In this document: positions 31,793 to 41,136 of the stretch, piece after piece | How the letters are laid out: each line of letters opens with the position of its first letter | Numbering within the stretch: the first letter of the stretch is position 1 | DNA from: an uncultured Muribaculaceae bacterium | GTDB lineage: Bacteria; Bacteroidota; Bacteroidia; Bacteroidales; Muribaculaceae | Direction of reading: 5' to 3' | Length of the DNA stretch: 64,000 nt | NCBI GenBank assembly: GCA_910586565.1 | Contig: CAJUIT010000018.1 | Span: 1 to 64,000, forward strand | The notes under the pieces: generated by a model | The model's database searches: none | What the model was told of the DNA's origin: nothing | Seen by the model: the letters and a program-made list of their open reading frames with translations, nothing else | Translations under genes and position numbers: made by a program

Positions 31793-32296
31793 TTATTTGT
31801 AATCCTTGAGCATTTTCTGCAGACGCTGGCGGGCAAAGAAGATGCGGCTCTTAACGGTGCCGAGGGGGAGATTCATCTGCTCGGCGATTTCATTGTACTT
31901 GTAACCGGCAACGTGCATGGAGAAGGGGATGCGGTAATCGTCGGAGAAGGAGTTGATGGCATCGGTGATTTCACCGGCTGCAAACGAACCTTCAGGAGTG
32001 TCGAGACCCGATTCCTGGGGGAGGTTGAGGTGATAGAGATCTTCAGTCTGGTCGATGATTGTAGCCGAGCGCACAACCTTGCGGTAGTTGTTGATGAAGA
32101 TGTTGCGCATGATGGTGAACACCCAACCTTTGAAGTTTACGTTCTCAACATATTTATCTTCATTGTCGAGAGCCTTGAGTGTGGTATCCTGCAGAAGATC
32201 GTAAGCGTCATCGCGATTTGAAGTCAGCATGTAAGCAAAGTTCAAAAGATTACCCTGAAGGCTGAGAAGTTTAGTTTGGAAATTCTTGGAGCTCAT
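31793..32296 (-). CDS. ECF-type RNA polymerase sigma factor
   Basis: A 167-residue sigma-70 family factor of the extracytoplasmic-function type. Region 2 spans about residues 10-80 (GNLLNFAYMLTSNRDDAYDLLQDTTLKAL, then FKGWVFTIMRNIFINNYRK, the -10 recognition part). Region 4 spans about 108-160 (FSMHVAGYKYNEIAEQMNLPLGTVKSRIFFARQRL, the -35 helix-turn-helix). No anti-sigma gene is adjacent, unlike the SusC-linked FecI/FecR type, so it is probably a free-standing stress or growth regulator. Its promoter at 32360-32390 is a textbook housekeeping type, and an array of TGTAAC motifs lies 130 bases further upstream. Confidence 0.93.
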   Translation of the reverse strand: MSSKNFQTKLLSLQGNLLNFAYMLTSNRDDAYDLLQDTTLKALDNEDKYVENVNFKGWVFTIMRNIFINNYRKVVRSATIIDQTEDLYHLNLPQESGLDTPEGSFAAGEITDAINSFSDDYRIPFSMHVAGYKYNEIAEQMNLPLGTVKSRIFFARQRLQKMLKDYK

Positions 32297-32359
32297 GATA
32301 GCGATAGTTTAGTTGTTGATTTTTAGTGTTGATTTTATAACCGTTTTGTGATTACATTG

Positions 32360-32390
32360 CAAATGTAGGCATGATATTTTATTCACCAAA
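32360..32390 (-). promoter_or_regulatory. Textbook Bacteroidetes promoter of the ECF sigma gene
   Basis: On the minus strand TTTG (32387-32390), 19 bases, then TACATTTG (32360-32367). Both boxes are exact and the spacing is canonical. Leader about 60 bases. Confidence 0.8.
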
Positions 32391-32493
32391 TTTTTTCGCG
32401 ATTTTTTTTCATTATTTTTGAAAAAAAGTTTGCCAATAAAATTAAAATGCTGATTTTCAAATACTTAATTTTGGGTAAAAATATTTCACTAAT

Positions 32494-32832
32494 GTTACAA
32501 TTTAAAAATTCATCATGTAACACCAAACAACAAAGTTGTAATACGCTAACCTTCAACAATCTACATAATAAAACGCACTCTAAAAGACGCCGAAATCAAA
32601 GAAAGTTCATGGCAAAATTGAAAAACTGAGCCAAAATTGTCGCCATTAAGACCACATCGTGTCACATTTCAAGAAATTTGAAACATATTTTGTAACACAT
32701 CTTGTAACAATATCCAACCCATTTGTAACAATGCGCCACAACTCCGGCAAATCCGCAGAAAAATAAAATACCGTATCGAACCAACAAAGTTGTTACAAAA
32801 CCCCTGTCACAAACTGTAACAATTATTGTAAC
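32494..32832. promoter_or_regulatory. Array of eight TGTAAC/GTTACA motifs
   Basis: Within 339 bases of AT-rich non-coding DNA the hexamer TGTAAC occurs at 32516, 32691, 32703, 32724, 32815 and 32827, and its complement GTTACA at 32494 and 32792. Most sit in the longer context TTGTAACA(A/C). The last two form CTGTAACAATTATTGTAACACAG. A protein-binding array upstream of the sigma gene or of ilvE is the simplest reading. The remainder of the 32297-33277 gap is AT-rich, with no supported gene. Confidence 0.55.
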
Positions 32833-33134
32833 ACAGACCGATTTCACACGTTTTTCGCCAAAAAACTTCCAACACAGCTACCACAATCCACTTTTCTACG
32901 GCCAAACTCACCTCTCTTTTACACACGCGACGCGCGCGTACTATATATATAAATAAAAGAACCAATACCTCCTCCGACATTATAGGCGGGAAGCCCCACA
33001 CTTCCACTCACATTCAACCCACAAACTCACCAACATCATTTACAACATACGTTCATCAACCGCAGCCGCCTCGGCAGTCCCAACATTTATCATTAAAAAA
33101 TCGCCCGCAAAAGCTGGTTTCTAAAATAATTCCG

Positions 33135-33142
33135 TATATTTG
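33135..33142 (+). promoter_or_regulatory. -7 box TATATTTG upstream of ilvE
   Basis: Exact TAnnTTTG match, leader about 130 bases. No clear -33 box. Confidence 0.5.
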
Positions 33143-33277
33143 CGAAAAATACCGGTTGAAAATTTCCCTCACAGGCGCCTTCGCACTTCCTAAAAAGAAG
33201 CACGCGCCCGAAGCAGTTGATTTTCACCACCCAACCACAAAAGCAACATCAAAGCCATAACCTAAACTATCAGAGAA

Positions 33278-34306
33278 ATGAAACAAGCCGATATTGAATG
33301 GACCTCTTTGGGTTTCGGTTACGTTCCAACCGATTATAATGTAAGATGCTATTACCGCAACGGCAAATGGGGCGAAATTGAAATTTCCTCATCTGAAACA
33401 ATCGAGATGCACATCGCTGCCACCGCCCTCCACTACGGCCAGGAATGTTTCGAAGGACTGAAAGCATTCCGCGGGAAAGATGGCAAAGTTAGAGTGTTCC
33501 GTCCCGAGGAGAACGCCAAGCGCATTCAGGAATCGGCCCGCGGCATCAAGATGGCCGAGATTCCCACCGACATCTTCATGAAGATGACCGAGATGGTAAT
33601 CCGCCTCAACGAACGCTTCATTCCCCCTTACGGTTCGGGGGCATCGCTCTACATCCGTCCGCTTGAAATCGGCATGACAGCACGCGTCGGTGTAAAACCC
33701 GCCGACGAATATTGCTTCCTGATGCTTGTTACCCCCGTGGGTCCCTACTTCAAGGAAGGCTTCAAGCCCACAAACATCTGCCTCACCCGCGAATACGACC
33801 GCGTAGCCCCCAAAGGCACAGGCCGATTCAAAGTTGGCGGCAACTATGCAGCCAGCCTCGTGGCCGGCGAGAAAGCCCACGAACTCGGTTATTCGGCCGT
33901 GCTCTACCTCGACCCGAAAGAAAAGAAATACCTCGACGAATGCGGCCCCGCCAACTTCTATGCAATCAAAGACGGGAAATACATCACCCCCGCCTCCGAT
34001 TCAATTCTCCCCTCAATCACCAACGCTTCGCTCATGCAGCTCGCCACCGACATGGGGATGGAGGTTGAACGCCGCCACATCACAATCGACGAGATTCCCG
34101 AATTCACCGAAGCCGCAGCCTGCGGCACCGCAGCCGTTTGCTCACCTGTAGGTGAAATCCACGACCTCGACAACGGAACAAAATATGTAGTGGCAAAAGA
34201 TGGCAAGCCCGGACCTGTGACACAGAAGCTCTACGACACTCTCAACGGCATCCGCCTCGGCGAAGTGCCCGACACCCACAACTGGAACGTGATTCTCGAC
34301 ATCTGA
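33278..34306 (+). CDS. ilvE: Branched-chain amino-acid aminotransferase
   Basis: A 342-residue fold-type IV PLP enzyme for the last step of Ile, Leu and Val synthesis (and first of their breakdown). Seen: ALHYGQECFEGLKAFRGKDGKVRVFRPEEN, the substrate loop of the family; the PLP Lys in RFKVGGNYAASLVAGEKAHELGYSAVLYLD; and the phosphate-binding SITNASLMQLATDMGMEVERR with the TAAACGTAAV stretch. Length is that of the longer (eukaryote-like) branched-chain enzymes. The HD-domain gene follows 43 bases downstream. The other ilv/leu genes are not nearby. Confidence 0.95.
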   Translation: MKQADIEWTSLGFGYVPTDYNVRCYYRNGKWGEIEISSSETIEMHIAATALHYGQECFEGLKAFRGKDGKVRVFRPEENAKRIQESARGIKMAEIPTDIFMKMTEMVIRLNERFIPPYGSGASLYIRPLEIGMTARVGVKPADEYCFLMLVTPVGPYFKEGFKPTNICLTREYDRVAPKGTGRFKVGGNYAASLVAGEKAHELGYSAVLYLDPKEKKYLDECGPANFYAIKDGKYITPASDSILPSITNASLMQLATDMGMEVERRHITIDEIPEFTEAAACGTAAVCSPVGEIHDLDNGTKYVVAKDGKPGPVTQKLYDTLNGIRLGEVPDTHNWNVILDI

Positions 34307-34349
34307 TTCAACCCTCTCGTCAGCTGTCAACGCCAATCAACTCCACACA

Positions 34350-34925
34350 ATGTTTGATTTTCAGCACATCATTGACAAATATTATCCCGCAGGCACACCC
34401 CTGCGGGATATTTACACCCGTCACTGCCGCTCGGTGGCCGACAAGGCGCTCGCCGTGGCAAAAGCCAGAAACCTGCAGCTCGATCCGGCGCAGATAGAAG
34501 CCGCCGCCATGCTTCACGACATAGGCATATTCCTCACCGATGCTCCCGGCATCCATTGCCACGGCACAGAACCCTACCTCACCCACGGACGCATCGGTGC
34601 CGACCTGCTGCGCCGCGAGGGAGCTCCCGAGAAGTTGGCCCGCGTGGCCGAACGCCACACCGGAGCCGGCCTAACCACCGATGACCTCTCCCGCATGAAC
34701 GGCCTGCTCCCCGCCGACCGCTCCTACATGCCCGAAAGCCCGCTTGAACGCCTGGTGTGCTATGCCGACAAATTCTACTCCAAGAGCGGCGACATGCAGG
34801 AAAAACCATTCGACCGCGTGCTGCGTTCGCTGGAGAAATTCGGCCCCGACACCGTGAGCAGGTTCATGCAACTCCATAGCGAGTTTGGCAACACAAGCGC
34901 GCCCACGGATGCAACAGATGCATAA
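34350..34925 (+). CDS. HD-domain phosphohydrolase
   Basis: A 191-residue metal-dependent phosphohydrolase of the HD superfamily. The first His (YTRHCRSVADKALAVAKAR) and the HD pair (EAAAMLHDIGIFL) are in place, followed by HGRIGADLLRREG and RHTGAGLT with further metal-binding His, and a distal Asp in RLVCYADKFYSKS. The layout matches the small uncharacterised HD proteins annotated as phosphohydrolases acting on nucleotides or small phosphates; the actual substrate is unknown. It follows ilvE by 43 bases and may be co-transcribed. Confidence 0.9.
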   Translation: MFDFQHIIDKYYPAGTPLRDIYTRHCRSVADKALAVAKARNLQLDPAQIEAAAMLHDIGIFLTDAPGIHCHGTEPYLTHGRIGADLLRREGAPEKLARVAERHTGAGLTTDDLSRMNGLLPADRSYMPESPLERLVCYADKFYSKSGDMQEKPFDRVLRSLEKFGPDTVSRFMQLHSEFGNTSAPTDATDA

Positions 34926-34995
34926 AAATTCACACGCGCCCACACTCCACCCATTTTTCAGAGCATATCGCCTGCTTTATTAGAGATTTTTTCAC

Positions 34996-35003
34996 TACTT
35001 TTG
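34996..35003 (+). promoter_or_regulatory. -7 box TACTTTTG upstream of gltX
   Basis: Exact TAnnTTTG match, 115 bases before the chosen gltX start. Because it overlaps the upstream possible start at 35001, it supports the downstream start. Confidence 0.55.
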
Positions 35004-35117
35004 CAAAGTTTTTGCATGACTGCGCCCGATGCACGGCTCATGCAACATCATTCACTTCACAACCACAACCAACTCCCGCTCGCGGAGAACCCTACCAACG
35101 TCAACGTTAAAAGCAAC

Positions 35118-36653
35118 ATGGAAAGGAAAGTAAGAGTTAGATTCGCTCCCTCACCCACAGGCCCGCTCCACATCGGTGGTGTGCGCACGGCACTTTACAA
35201 CTACCTTTTTGCCCGCCAGCACGGAGGCGACATGATTCTCCGCATCGAGGACACCGACTCCAACCGCTTTGTTCCCGGAGCCGAGGACTACATCAACGAA
35301 TCACTCGCATGGCTCGGCATCAAGATTGACGAAGGTGTGCGCGAAGGTGGCAACTACGGCCCCTACAAGCAGAGCGAGCGACGCGACATCTACCGCGAGC
35401 ATGTGAAACAACTGCTCGATGCCGGCAAAGCCTACATCGCTTTCGACACCCCCGAGGAACTTGAGAAAGCACGCGCCGAACAGGCCAACTTCCAATACGA
35501 CGCCCGCACCCGCGGCTCAATGCGCAACTCACTCACACTCCCCAAAGAGGAGGTTGAGAAACTCATCGCCGAAGGCACCCCCTACGTGGTGCGCTTCCTC
35601 ATCGAGCCCGGCCGCGATGTGGAGGTCAACGACCTCATCCGCGGCAAAGTCACAATCAACTCAAGCATTCTCGACGACAAGGTGCTCTACAAGAGTGCCG
35701 ACGATCTCCCCACCTATCACCTCGCCAACATCGTCGACGACCACCTCATGGAGGTAACACACGTAATCCGCGGTGAGGAATGGCTCCCCTCGGCACCCCT
35801 CCACGTGCTCCTTTACGAGGCATTCGGATGGGCCGACACACGCCCCGACTTCGTTCACCTGCCCCTGCTGCTCAAACCCGACGGGAAAGGGAAACTCTCA
35901 AAACGCGACGGCGACCGCCTGGGCTTCCCCGTGTTCCCTCTCGAATGGCACGATCCCAAGAGCGGCGACATCTCCTCGGGCTACCGCGAGAAAGGCTATC
36001 TCCCCGAAGCCGTGATCAACTTCCTGGCTCTGTTGGGATGGAACCCCGGCGACGACACCGAGCTGATGAACATGGACGAGCTCATTGCCAAATTCTCGCT
36101 CGACCACTGCTCGAAATCGGGCGCACGCTTCGCATTCGAGAAGGGGAAATGGTTCAACCACGAATATCTCATGAAGATGCCCGGCAGCGAGCTACTGCGC
36201 CTGTTCAAGCCGGTGATGGAAGCCAACGGAGTGAATCCCGCCAACTTCACCGACGAATACATCACCCGCGCAATCGACATGGTCAAAAGCCGCGCCAACT
36301 TCGTGAGCGACCTCTGGGATCAGGGAAAATTCTTCTTCACCCGTCCGCAGGAATATGCCGAAAAAGATATCCGCAAACGTTGGAAAGAGGACACCCCCGC
36401 CATTATGGGCGAGCTGATTGAAGTGCTCCGCAACCTTCCCGACTTCGCCTCACAAGCCGCCGAACCGGAGGTGTTGCAGTGGATAACCGACAAGGGCTAC
36501 CACATGGGCAACGTTATGAACGCCTTCCGCCTTGCAGTGGTTGGCGAATGCAAAGGTCCCCACATGTTCGACATCACCGAGCTGATGGGTTGCGACGAGA
36601 CAGTTGCCCGAATTGAGGCAGCAGTGAAAAACATCCAACCGGCCGAAGCTTGA
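35118..36653 (+). CDS. gltX: Glutamate--tRNA ligase
   Basis: A 511-residue class I synthetase that charges tRNA-Glu. The HIGH-type motif is RFAPSPTGPLHIGGVRTALYNYLFA and the KMSKS-type motif KLSKRDGDRLGFP. The Rossmann core also shows ILRIEDTDSNRFVPG and HVIRGEEWLPSAPLHVLL. A C-terminal helical anticodon-binding domain runs to the end. The start MERKVRVRFAPS is chosen because homologues begin there and the -7 box at 34996-35003 lies inside the longer open frame. Followed 55 bases later by kdtA. Confidence 0.97.
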   Translation: MERKVRVRFAPSPTGPLHIGGVRTALYNYLFARQHGGDMILRIEDTDSNRFVPGAEDYINESLAWLGIKIDEGVREGGNYGPYKQSERRDIYREHVKQLLDAGKAYIAFDTPEELEKARAEQANFQYDARTRGSMRNSLTLPKEEVEKLIAEGTPYVVRFLIEPGRDVEVNDLIRGKVTINSSILDDKVLYKSADDLPTYHLANIVDDHLMEVTHVIRGEEWLPSAPLHVLLYEAFGWADTRPDFVHLPLLLKPDGKGKLSKRDGDRLGFPVFPLEWHDPKSGDISSGYREKGYLPEAVINFLALLGWNPGDDTELMNMDELIAKFSLDHCSKSGARFAFEKGKWFNHEYLMKMPGSELLRLFKPVMEANGVNPANFTDEYITRAIDMVKSRANFVSDLWDQGKFFFTRPQEYAEKDIRKRWKEDTPAIMGELIEVLRNLPDFASQAAEPEVLQWITDKGYHMGNVMNAFRLAVVGECKGPHMFDITELMGCDETVARIEAAVKNIQPAEA

Positions 36654-36708
36654 CCCCGGGGCACCCGCCCGCTTCCCGAAGCACCCATTCTCACGAAAAC
36701 GCGCACCA

Positions 36709-38037
36709 TTGAATCAGCTCTATAACACCGGAATCAAACTTTATGAACTGGCAGCCCGTGCAGCGGCCCTGCGCAGCGCGAAAGTTCATAAAATGATACG
36801 CGGCCAGCGACGCACCCTCGACATTCTGCGCCGCCGCCTGGGCAACCGCCCGGGGTGCATCTGGTTTCACGCCTCGTCGCTGGGCGAATTCGAACAGGGA
36901 CGTCCCATGATCGAGCGCCTGCGCCGCGAACACCCCGAAAAACCCATCCTCCTGAGCTTCTTCTCCCCCTCAGGGTTTGAGGTGCGCAAAAACTACCCCT
37001 TTGTCGATGCGGTTGTCTACCTCCCGTTCGACACCCCCAAACGTGTAAAGAAATTCCTCGATGCCGCCCGCCCCTCAATGGCGATTTTCATCAAATATGA
37101 ATTCTGGGGCAACTACCTCCACGAATTGCGCCGCCGCGGCATCCCCACCTACATCATTTCGAGCATCTTCCGTCCCGGGCAGCGCTTTTTCCGCTCAATC
37201 GGCGGCATGTTCCGCAAAATGCTGAGATGCTTCGACCGCCTCTACGTGCAGGACGAGCGCTCGCGCCGCCTGCTGAAGGTAATTGGCGTTGAGAATGTCA
37301 CAGTGGCAGGCGACACTCGCTTCGACCGCGTGACCGACGTGATGCACTCAACCGTCGATATCCCCGGTTTCCCCGGTTTCGGCGAAAAATTCAAGCTCCG
37401 CTTCATCGCCGGCAGCTCGTGGGAAGCCGACGAGGACATCTACGTGCCCTGGCTCAACGCCCATGAGAATGTGTCGTTCATCATCGCGCCACACGAATTC
37501 AACGAAACCCGTCTTGAAGCCCTGCGCAACCGCTTCAACGCCCCGGTAGCGCTCCTCTCCGAGTGGGTGCGCGAAATCAAACGCGCCAATCTTCCCGCAG
37601 GCGAACTCCCCGCTCACCTGAAACAGGTGCGTGGCATCATCATCGACTCTTTCGGCAAACTGTCGTCGCTCTACCGCTACGCCGACATAGCCTATATCGG
37701 CGGCGGCTTCGGGAACGGCATCCACAACCTCAACGAGGCGGCCGTCTACGGCATGCCTGTGGTGTTCGGTCCCAACCATGCCAAATTCAAGGAAGCTTCC
37801 GACCTCATCGACTGCGGCGGTGGCTTTTCAATTGCATCGAAGGAGGAACTGAACCACACCCTCAACATCCTCACAGGCTCCCCCTCGGCCCTGCAACAGG
37901 CAGGCGCGGCAGCAGGAAAATATATCCGCGACAACCTCGGCGCCACCGACCTCATCTACCGCGACCTCTTCTGCAAAGCCGAAGAAACCATCGCGCCCGA
38001 CACTTCGGTGGAAAATGCCGACGACAACCGTCTCTAA
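36709..38037 (+). CDS. kdtA: 3-deoxy-D-manno-octulosonic acid transferase
   Basis: A 442-residue membrane-associated glycosyltransferase (family 30) that attaches Kdo to lipid A. The N-terminal Kdo-transferase domain shows IWFHASSLGEFEQGRPMIE (with the catalytic Glu) and PILLSFFSPSGFE. IKYEFWGNYLHELRRRGIPTYIISSIFRPGQRFF is the usual central motif. The C-terminal donor-binding half has YIGGGFGNGIHNLNEAAVYGMPVVFGPNHAKF. Translation starts at a TTG (36709); no ATG lies at the right place and the N-terminus NQLYNTGIKLYELAARAAAL matches the family from its second residue. Length is normal. Downstream of gltX, upstream of argR. Confidence 0.93.
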   Translation: MNQLYNTGIKLYELAARAAALRSAKVHKMIRGQRRTLDILRRRLGNRPGCIWFHASSLGEFEQGRPMIERLRREHPEKPILLSFFSPSGFEVRKNYPFVDAVVYLPFDTPKRVKKFLDAARPSMAIFIKYEFWGNYLHELRRRGIPTYIISSIFRPGQRFFRSIGGMFRKMLRCFDRLYVQDERSRRLLKVIGVENVTVAGDTRFDRVTDVMHSTVDIPGFPGFGEKFKLRFIAGSSWEADEDIYVPWLNAHENVSFIIAPHEFNETRLEALRNRFNAPVALLSEWVREIKRANLPAGELPAHLKQVRGIIIDSFGKLSSLYRYADIAYIGGGFGNGIHNLNEAAVYGMPVVFGPNHAKFKEASDLIDCGGGFSIASKEELNHTLNILTGSPSALQQAGAAAGKYIRDNLGATDLIYRDLFCKAEETIAPDTSVENADDNRL

Positions 38038-38144
38038 CCTCGTCAATACACTCCCAACAACACCGGGTAACTTCCCGCCGGCCCCTACCGGCTCCCCTTT
38101 GTGAAACAAATATCAGTAATCACCCCATCTCAGGCCATCCGACA

Positions 38145-38657
38145 ATGAACAACCGCAAAACAAGGCTCCCCGAGATTATCGACATCCTCTCCCATCAGAT
38201 TATCTCATCGCAAGAGGAACTATCAAAACAACTTGCCGTGCGTGGCCACATCATCACACAGGCCACCCTGTCGCGCGACCTCAAGCTGCTCAAAGCCAAC
38301 AAAATCTCGGATGAGCGCGGTGGCTACCGCTACATCGTGGGGGAGGCTCACAACTACACCCGCAACCGTTCGCGCCAGCGCTCGTCGTCGCTCCCCTCCA
38401 ATCATTCGTCGGTGCTCTCAATCGCCATCACAGGCAACCTCGTGGTTATCAAAACCCGCAACGGCTATGCCTCGGGGCTTGCCTACGACATCGACACCCT
38501 CGAATCCGACATTGTGCTCGGCACAATCCCCGGCGCCGACACCGTGTTTGTGGCCATGCGTGAAGGCACCCCGCGCAAAGACATCTTCACCCTCTTCAGC
38601 TCGTTCATCCCCGTGAGCGTGATGAGCCAGGCCGCACCGATGTTCCTCAGCGAATAA
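38145..38657 (+). CDS. argR: Arginine repressor ArgR
   Basis: A 170-residue transcription factor that controls arginine synthesis and catabolism with arginine as co-repressor. The N-terminal winged helix is seen in RLPEIIDILSHQIISSQEELSKQLAVRGHIITQATLSRDLKLL. The C-terminal hexamer and arginine-binding domain shows NLVVIKTRNGYASGLAYDIDTL and the family motif GTIPGADTVFVAM. The ATG at 38145 is used although the frame is open far upstream into kdtA. No arginine biosynthesis gene is adjacent, so it must act in trans. Confidence 0.94.
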   Translation: MNNRKTRLPEIIDILSHQIISSQEELSKQLAVRGHIITQATLSRDLKLLKANKISDERGGYRYIVGEAHNYTRNRSRQRSSSLPSNHSSVLSIAITGNLVVIKTRNGYASGLAYDIDTLESDIVLGTIPGADTVFVAMREGTPRKDIFTLFSSFIPVSVMSQAAPMFLSE

Positions 38658-38818
38658 CCCATCCCAACCCTCCGCGATTGAATAATCCCCACGCGGCCAT
38701 TTACCTCAGCCGCATCCCTTGTTGATGGCACCGGTTTCCCCGCATCCGGCTCGCAGAATCGGCGCGATGTTTCGCGCGTATGCGCGCGTGTAAATAATGT
38801 GTTTTAACACCGATTTAT

Positions 38819-38850
38819 TTTGCGGCTTAGCCCTTTTTTTGCTAACTTTG
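38819..38850 (+). promoter_or_regulatory. Bacteroidetes promoter of gyrB
   Basis: TTTG (38819-38822), 20 bases, then TAACTTTG (38843-38850): both boxes exact and the spacing canonical. Leader about 160 bases. The gap 38658-39014 otherwise shows only a GC-rich hairpin-like GCGCGATGTTTCGCGCG stretch near 38760. Confidence 0.8.
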
Positions 38851-39014
38851 TAGGAGAAACGCCCCGCATGCCGCAATCATGCCCGGCATCCGTTTCGCTA
38901 AAATTTAAACCCAACAGGCGCGCCATTTATCACCGGCCCGGCAACTTCGGGAGCGACTTCCGCACCCCCGCATCAGCCCTGCCACGCACGCGCCAAATTA
39001 ATTTGTTGACAAAC

Positions 39015-40970
39015 ATGTCAGAAGAAATATTCGAAATCGACGAGAAAAAACAGGAAGAGTATAGCGCCAGCAACATCCAGGTGCTCGAAGGACTTGAGGC
39101 CGTGAGAAAGCGCCCCGCCATGTACATCGGCGACATCGGCGTGAAAGGTCTCCATCACCTTGTCTACGAGGTGGTCGACAACTCCATCGACGAGGCTCTT
39201 GCCGGCTATTGCACCCACATTGAGGTGACAATCAACGAAGACAACTCAATCACCGTTGTCGACAACGGCCGCGGTATTCCCGTCGACATGCACGAGAAGG
39301 AACACAAAAGCGCCCTTGAGGTGGTGCTCACCGTGCTCCATGCCGGCGGTAAATTCGACAAAGGCTCCTACAAAGTGTCGGGCGGTCTCCACGGCGTGGG
39401 CGTGAGCTGCGTCAACGCCCTCTCCACCTATCTCCGCGCCGAAGTTCGCCGCGGCGGCAAAGTGTTCATGCAGGAATATTCGGCAGGCAAGCCCACATGC
39501 GACCTTCAGGTGGTGGGCACCAGCGACACCACAGGTACATCGGTGACCTTCAAGCCCGACGACACCATCTTCACCGTAACCGTCTACGACTACGAGACCC
39601 TCGCCAACCGCCTGCGCGACCTCGCCTTCCTCAACGCCGGCATCACCCTCACCCTCACCGACCGCCGCAACCTCGACGAGGAGGGGAACCCGCGCACCGA
39701 AGTGTTCTATTCGGCCAACGGCCTCAGCGAGTTTGTCAACTACATTGACAGCAATAAAGAATCACTCATCAACGATGTGATTCACCTCAACACCGAGCGT
39801 CAGGGCATCCCCGTTGAAGTGGCTCTCACCTACAACACCTCCTTCAACGAAAACATCTACTCGTTCGTCAACAACATCAACACCATCGAGGGTGGTACAC
39901 ACCTCACCGGCTTCCGCCGCGGTCTCACCTCCACCCTCAAGAAATATGCCGACGACAACCGCCTGCTCGAAAAGAGCAAGGTGGAGATTTCAAGCGACGA
40001 CTTCCGCGAAGGTCTCACCGCCGTTATTTCAGTGAAGGTGATGGAACCCCAGTTTGAGGGGCAGACCAAAACCAAGCTCGGCAACAGCGAGGTTATCGGT
40101 GCCGTGCAGACAGCTGTGAGCGACGCCCTCCGCACCTACCTTGAGGAACACCCCAAGGAAGCAAAGACTATCGTTGAGAAAGTGGTGCTCGCCGCACAGG
40201 CCCGCCACGCCGCCTACAACGCCCGCGTGAAGATACAGCGCAAATCGCCCCTTTGCGGCGGCGGCCTCCCCGGCAAACTCGCCGACTGCTCGAGCCGCAC
40301 AGCCGAGGAATGCGAAATCTTCCTCGTCGAGGGTGACTCGGCAGGCGGAACAGCCAAGAGCGGCCGCGACCGCCGTTTCCAGGCCATTCTCCCCCTCCGA
40401 GGCAAAGTGCTCAACGTGGAGAAAGCCATGGACCACAAAGTGTTCGACTCCGAGCAGATTACCAACATTTTCCGCGCCCTGCGCGTGACAATCGGCACCG
40501 AGGACGACCCCAAGGAGGCAAACCTCTCGAAGCTCGCCTACCACAAGGTGATTATCATGACCGATGCCGACGTCGACGGCGCCCACATCGCCACCCTGCT
40601 CATGACCCTCTTCTTCCGCCGCATGCGCCCCATCATCGAGAAAGGCTACCTCTACCTCGCCACCCCGCCGCTCTACAAATGCACAAAGGGTAAAATCGAG
40701 CAATATTGCTGGACCGAACAGCAGCTCCAGGCCTTTATCGACGAACATGGCGACAAAACCAAGGTGCAGCGCTACAAAGGTCTCGGTGAGATGAGCGACC
40801 AACAGCTCCGCGACACCACCATGTCGCCGGAACATCGCCTGCTCAAGCAAGTGCAAATCAGCGATGCCGCCGAAGCCGACCGCATTTTCTCAATGCTCAT
40901 GGGCGAGGATGTGGCGCCACGCCGCGACTTCATCGAAGCCAATGCCAATTATGCCAATATCGACGCCTGA
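39015..40970 (+). CDS. gyrB: DNA gyrase subunit B
   Basis: A 651-residue ATPase subunit of DNA gyrase, which supercoils DNA with GyrA. GHKL ATPase motifs are intact: EVVDNSIDEALAGYC, VVDNGRGIPVDMHEKE, and GGKFDKGSYKVSGGLHGVGVSCVNALS. The Toprim domain shows EIFLVEGDSAGGTAKSGRDR and IIMTDADVDGAHI, and the end has QRYKGLGEMSDQQLRDTTM. The start is set at MSEEIFEIDE, since the 65-codon upstream extension contains the promoter. Length fits a GyrB without the proteobacterial insertion. The target of quinolone-site and coumarin-type inhibitors. Confidence 0.97.
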   Translation: MSEEIFEIDEKKQEEYSASNIQVLEGLEAVRKRPAMYIGDIGVKGLHHLVYEVVDNSIDEALAGYCTHIEVTINEDNSITVVDNGRGIPVDMHEKEHKSALEVVLTVLHAGGKFDKGSYKVSGGLHGVGVSCVNALSTYLRAEVRRGGKVFMQEYSAGKPTCDLQVVGTSDTTGTSVTFKPDDTIFTVTVYDYETLANRLRDLAFLNAGITLTLTDRRNLDEEGNPRTEVFYSANGLSEFVNYIDSNKESLINDVIHLNTERQGIPVEVALTYNTSFNENIYSFVNNINTIEGGTHLTGFRRGLTSTLKKYADDNRLLEKSKVEISSDDFREGLTAVISVKVMEPQFEGQTKTKLGNSEVIGAVQTAVSDALRTYLEEHPKEAKTIVEKVVLAAQARHAAYNARVKIQRKSPLCGGGLPGKLADCSSRTAEECEIFLVEGDSAGGTAKSGRDRRFQAILPLRGKVLNVEKAMDHKVFDSEQITNIFRALRVTIGTEDDPKEANLSKLAYHKVIIMTDADVDGAHIATLLMTLFFRRMRPIIEKGYLYLATPPLYKCTKGKIEQYCWTEQQLQAFIDEHGDKTKVQRYKGLGEMSDQQLRDTTMSPEHRLLKQVQISDAAEADRIFSMLMGEDVAPRRDFIEANANYANIDA

Positions 40971-40985
40971 TGCGATAACATTTTT

Positions 40986-41030
40986 CTGCCGCCGCGTGTT
41001 ATATTATCGAACCAAAACACGCGGCGGCAG
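40986..41030 (+). terminator. GC-rich hairpin after gyrB
   Basis: CTGCCGCCGCGTGTT pairs with the complementary stretch ending at 41030. The stem is strong, but there is no T-run on the plus strand, so termination is uncertain; it may protect the gyrB 3' end. Confidence 0.5.
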
Positions 41031-41136
41031 CATTTAATGCCCCCGGCATTTACCTGCCGCCACAACACCCGACCGCCAACCACACACCGGGCGGCTACAA
41101 GTTCAAAAGAAACACGTTTCAATAAAAAAGACACTT

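Noticed and set aside
32494..32832. TGTAAC array as an HcpR- or FNR-type operator
   Set aside because: Those operators are inverted repeats with a fixed short spacer; most copies here are single direct motifs, so I do not assign a regulator.
35001..35117. 39-codon N-terminal extension of gltX
   Set aside because: Its first codon overlaps the -7 box; the synthetase begins at MERKVRVRFAPS.
37563..38144. Open frame running in phase into argR from inside kdtA
   Set aside because: It overlaps kdtA in another frame, is Arg/His/Pro-rich, and ArgR homology begins only at the ATG at 38145.
38820..39014. 65-codon N-terminal extension of gyrB
   Set aside because: It contains the promoter (38819-38850) and has no GyrB-like sequence; MSEEIFEIDE at 39015 is the natural start.
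38658..39014. Replication origin near gyrB
   Set aside because: I saw no cluster of DnaA-box-like TTATCCACA sequences and neither dnaA nor dnaN is present; gyrB position alone is not evidence.
40986..41030. GC-rich hairpin after gyrB as a sure terminator
   Set aside because: The stem is excellent but lacks a T-run, so it is listed only with low confidence.
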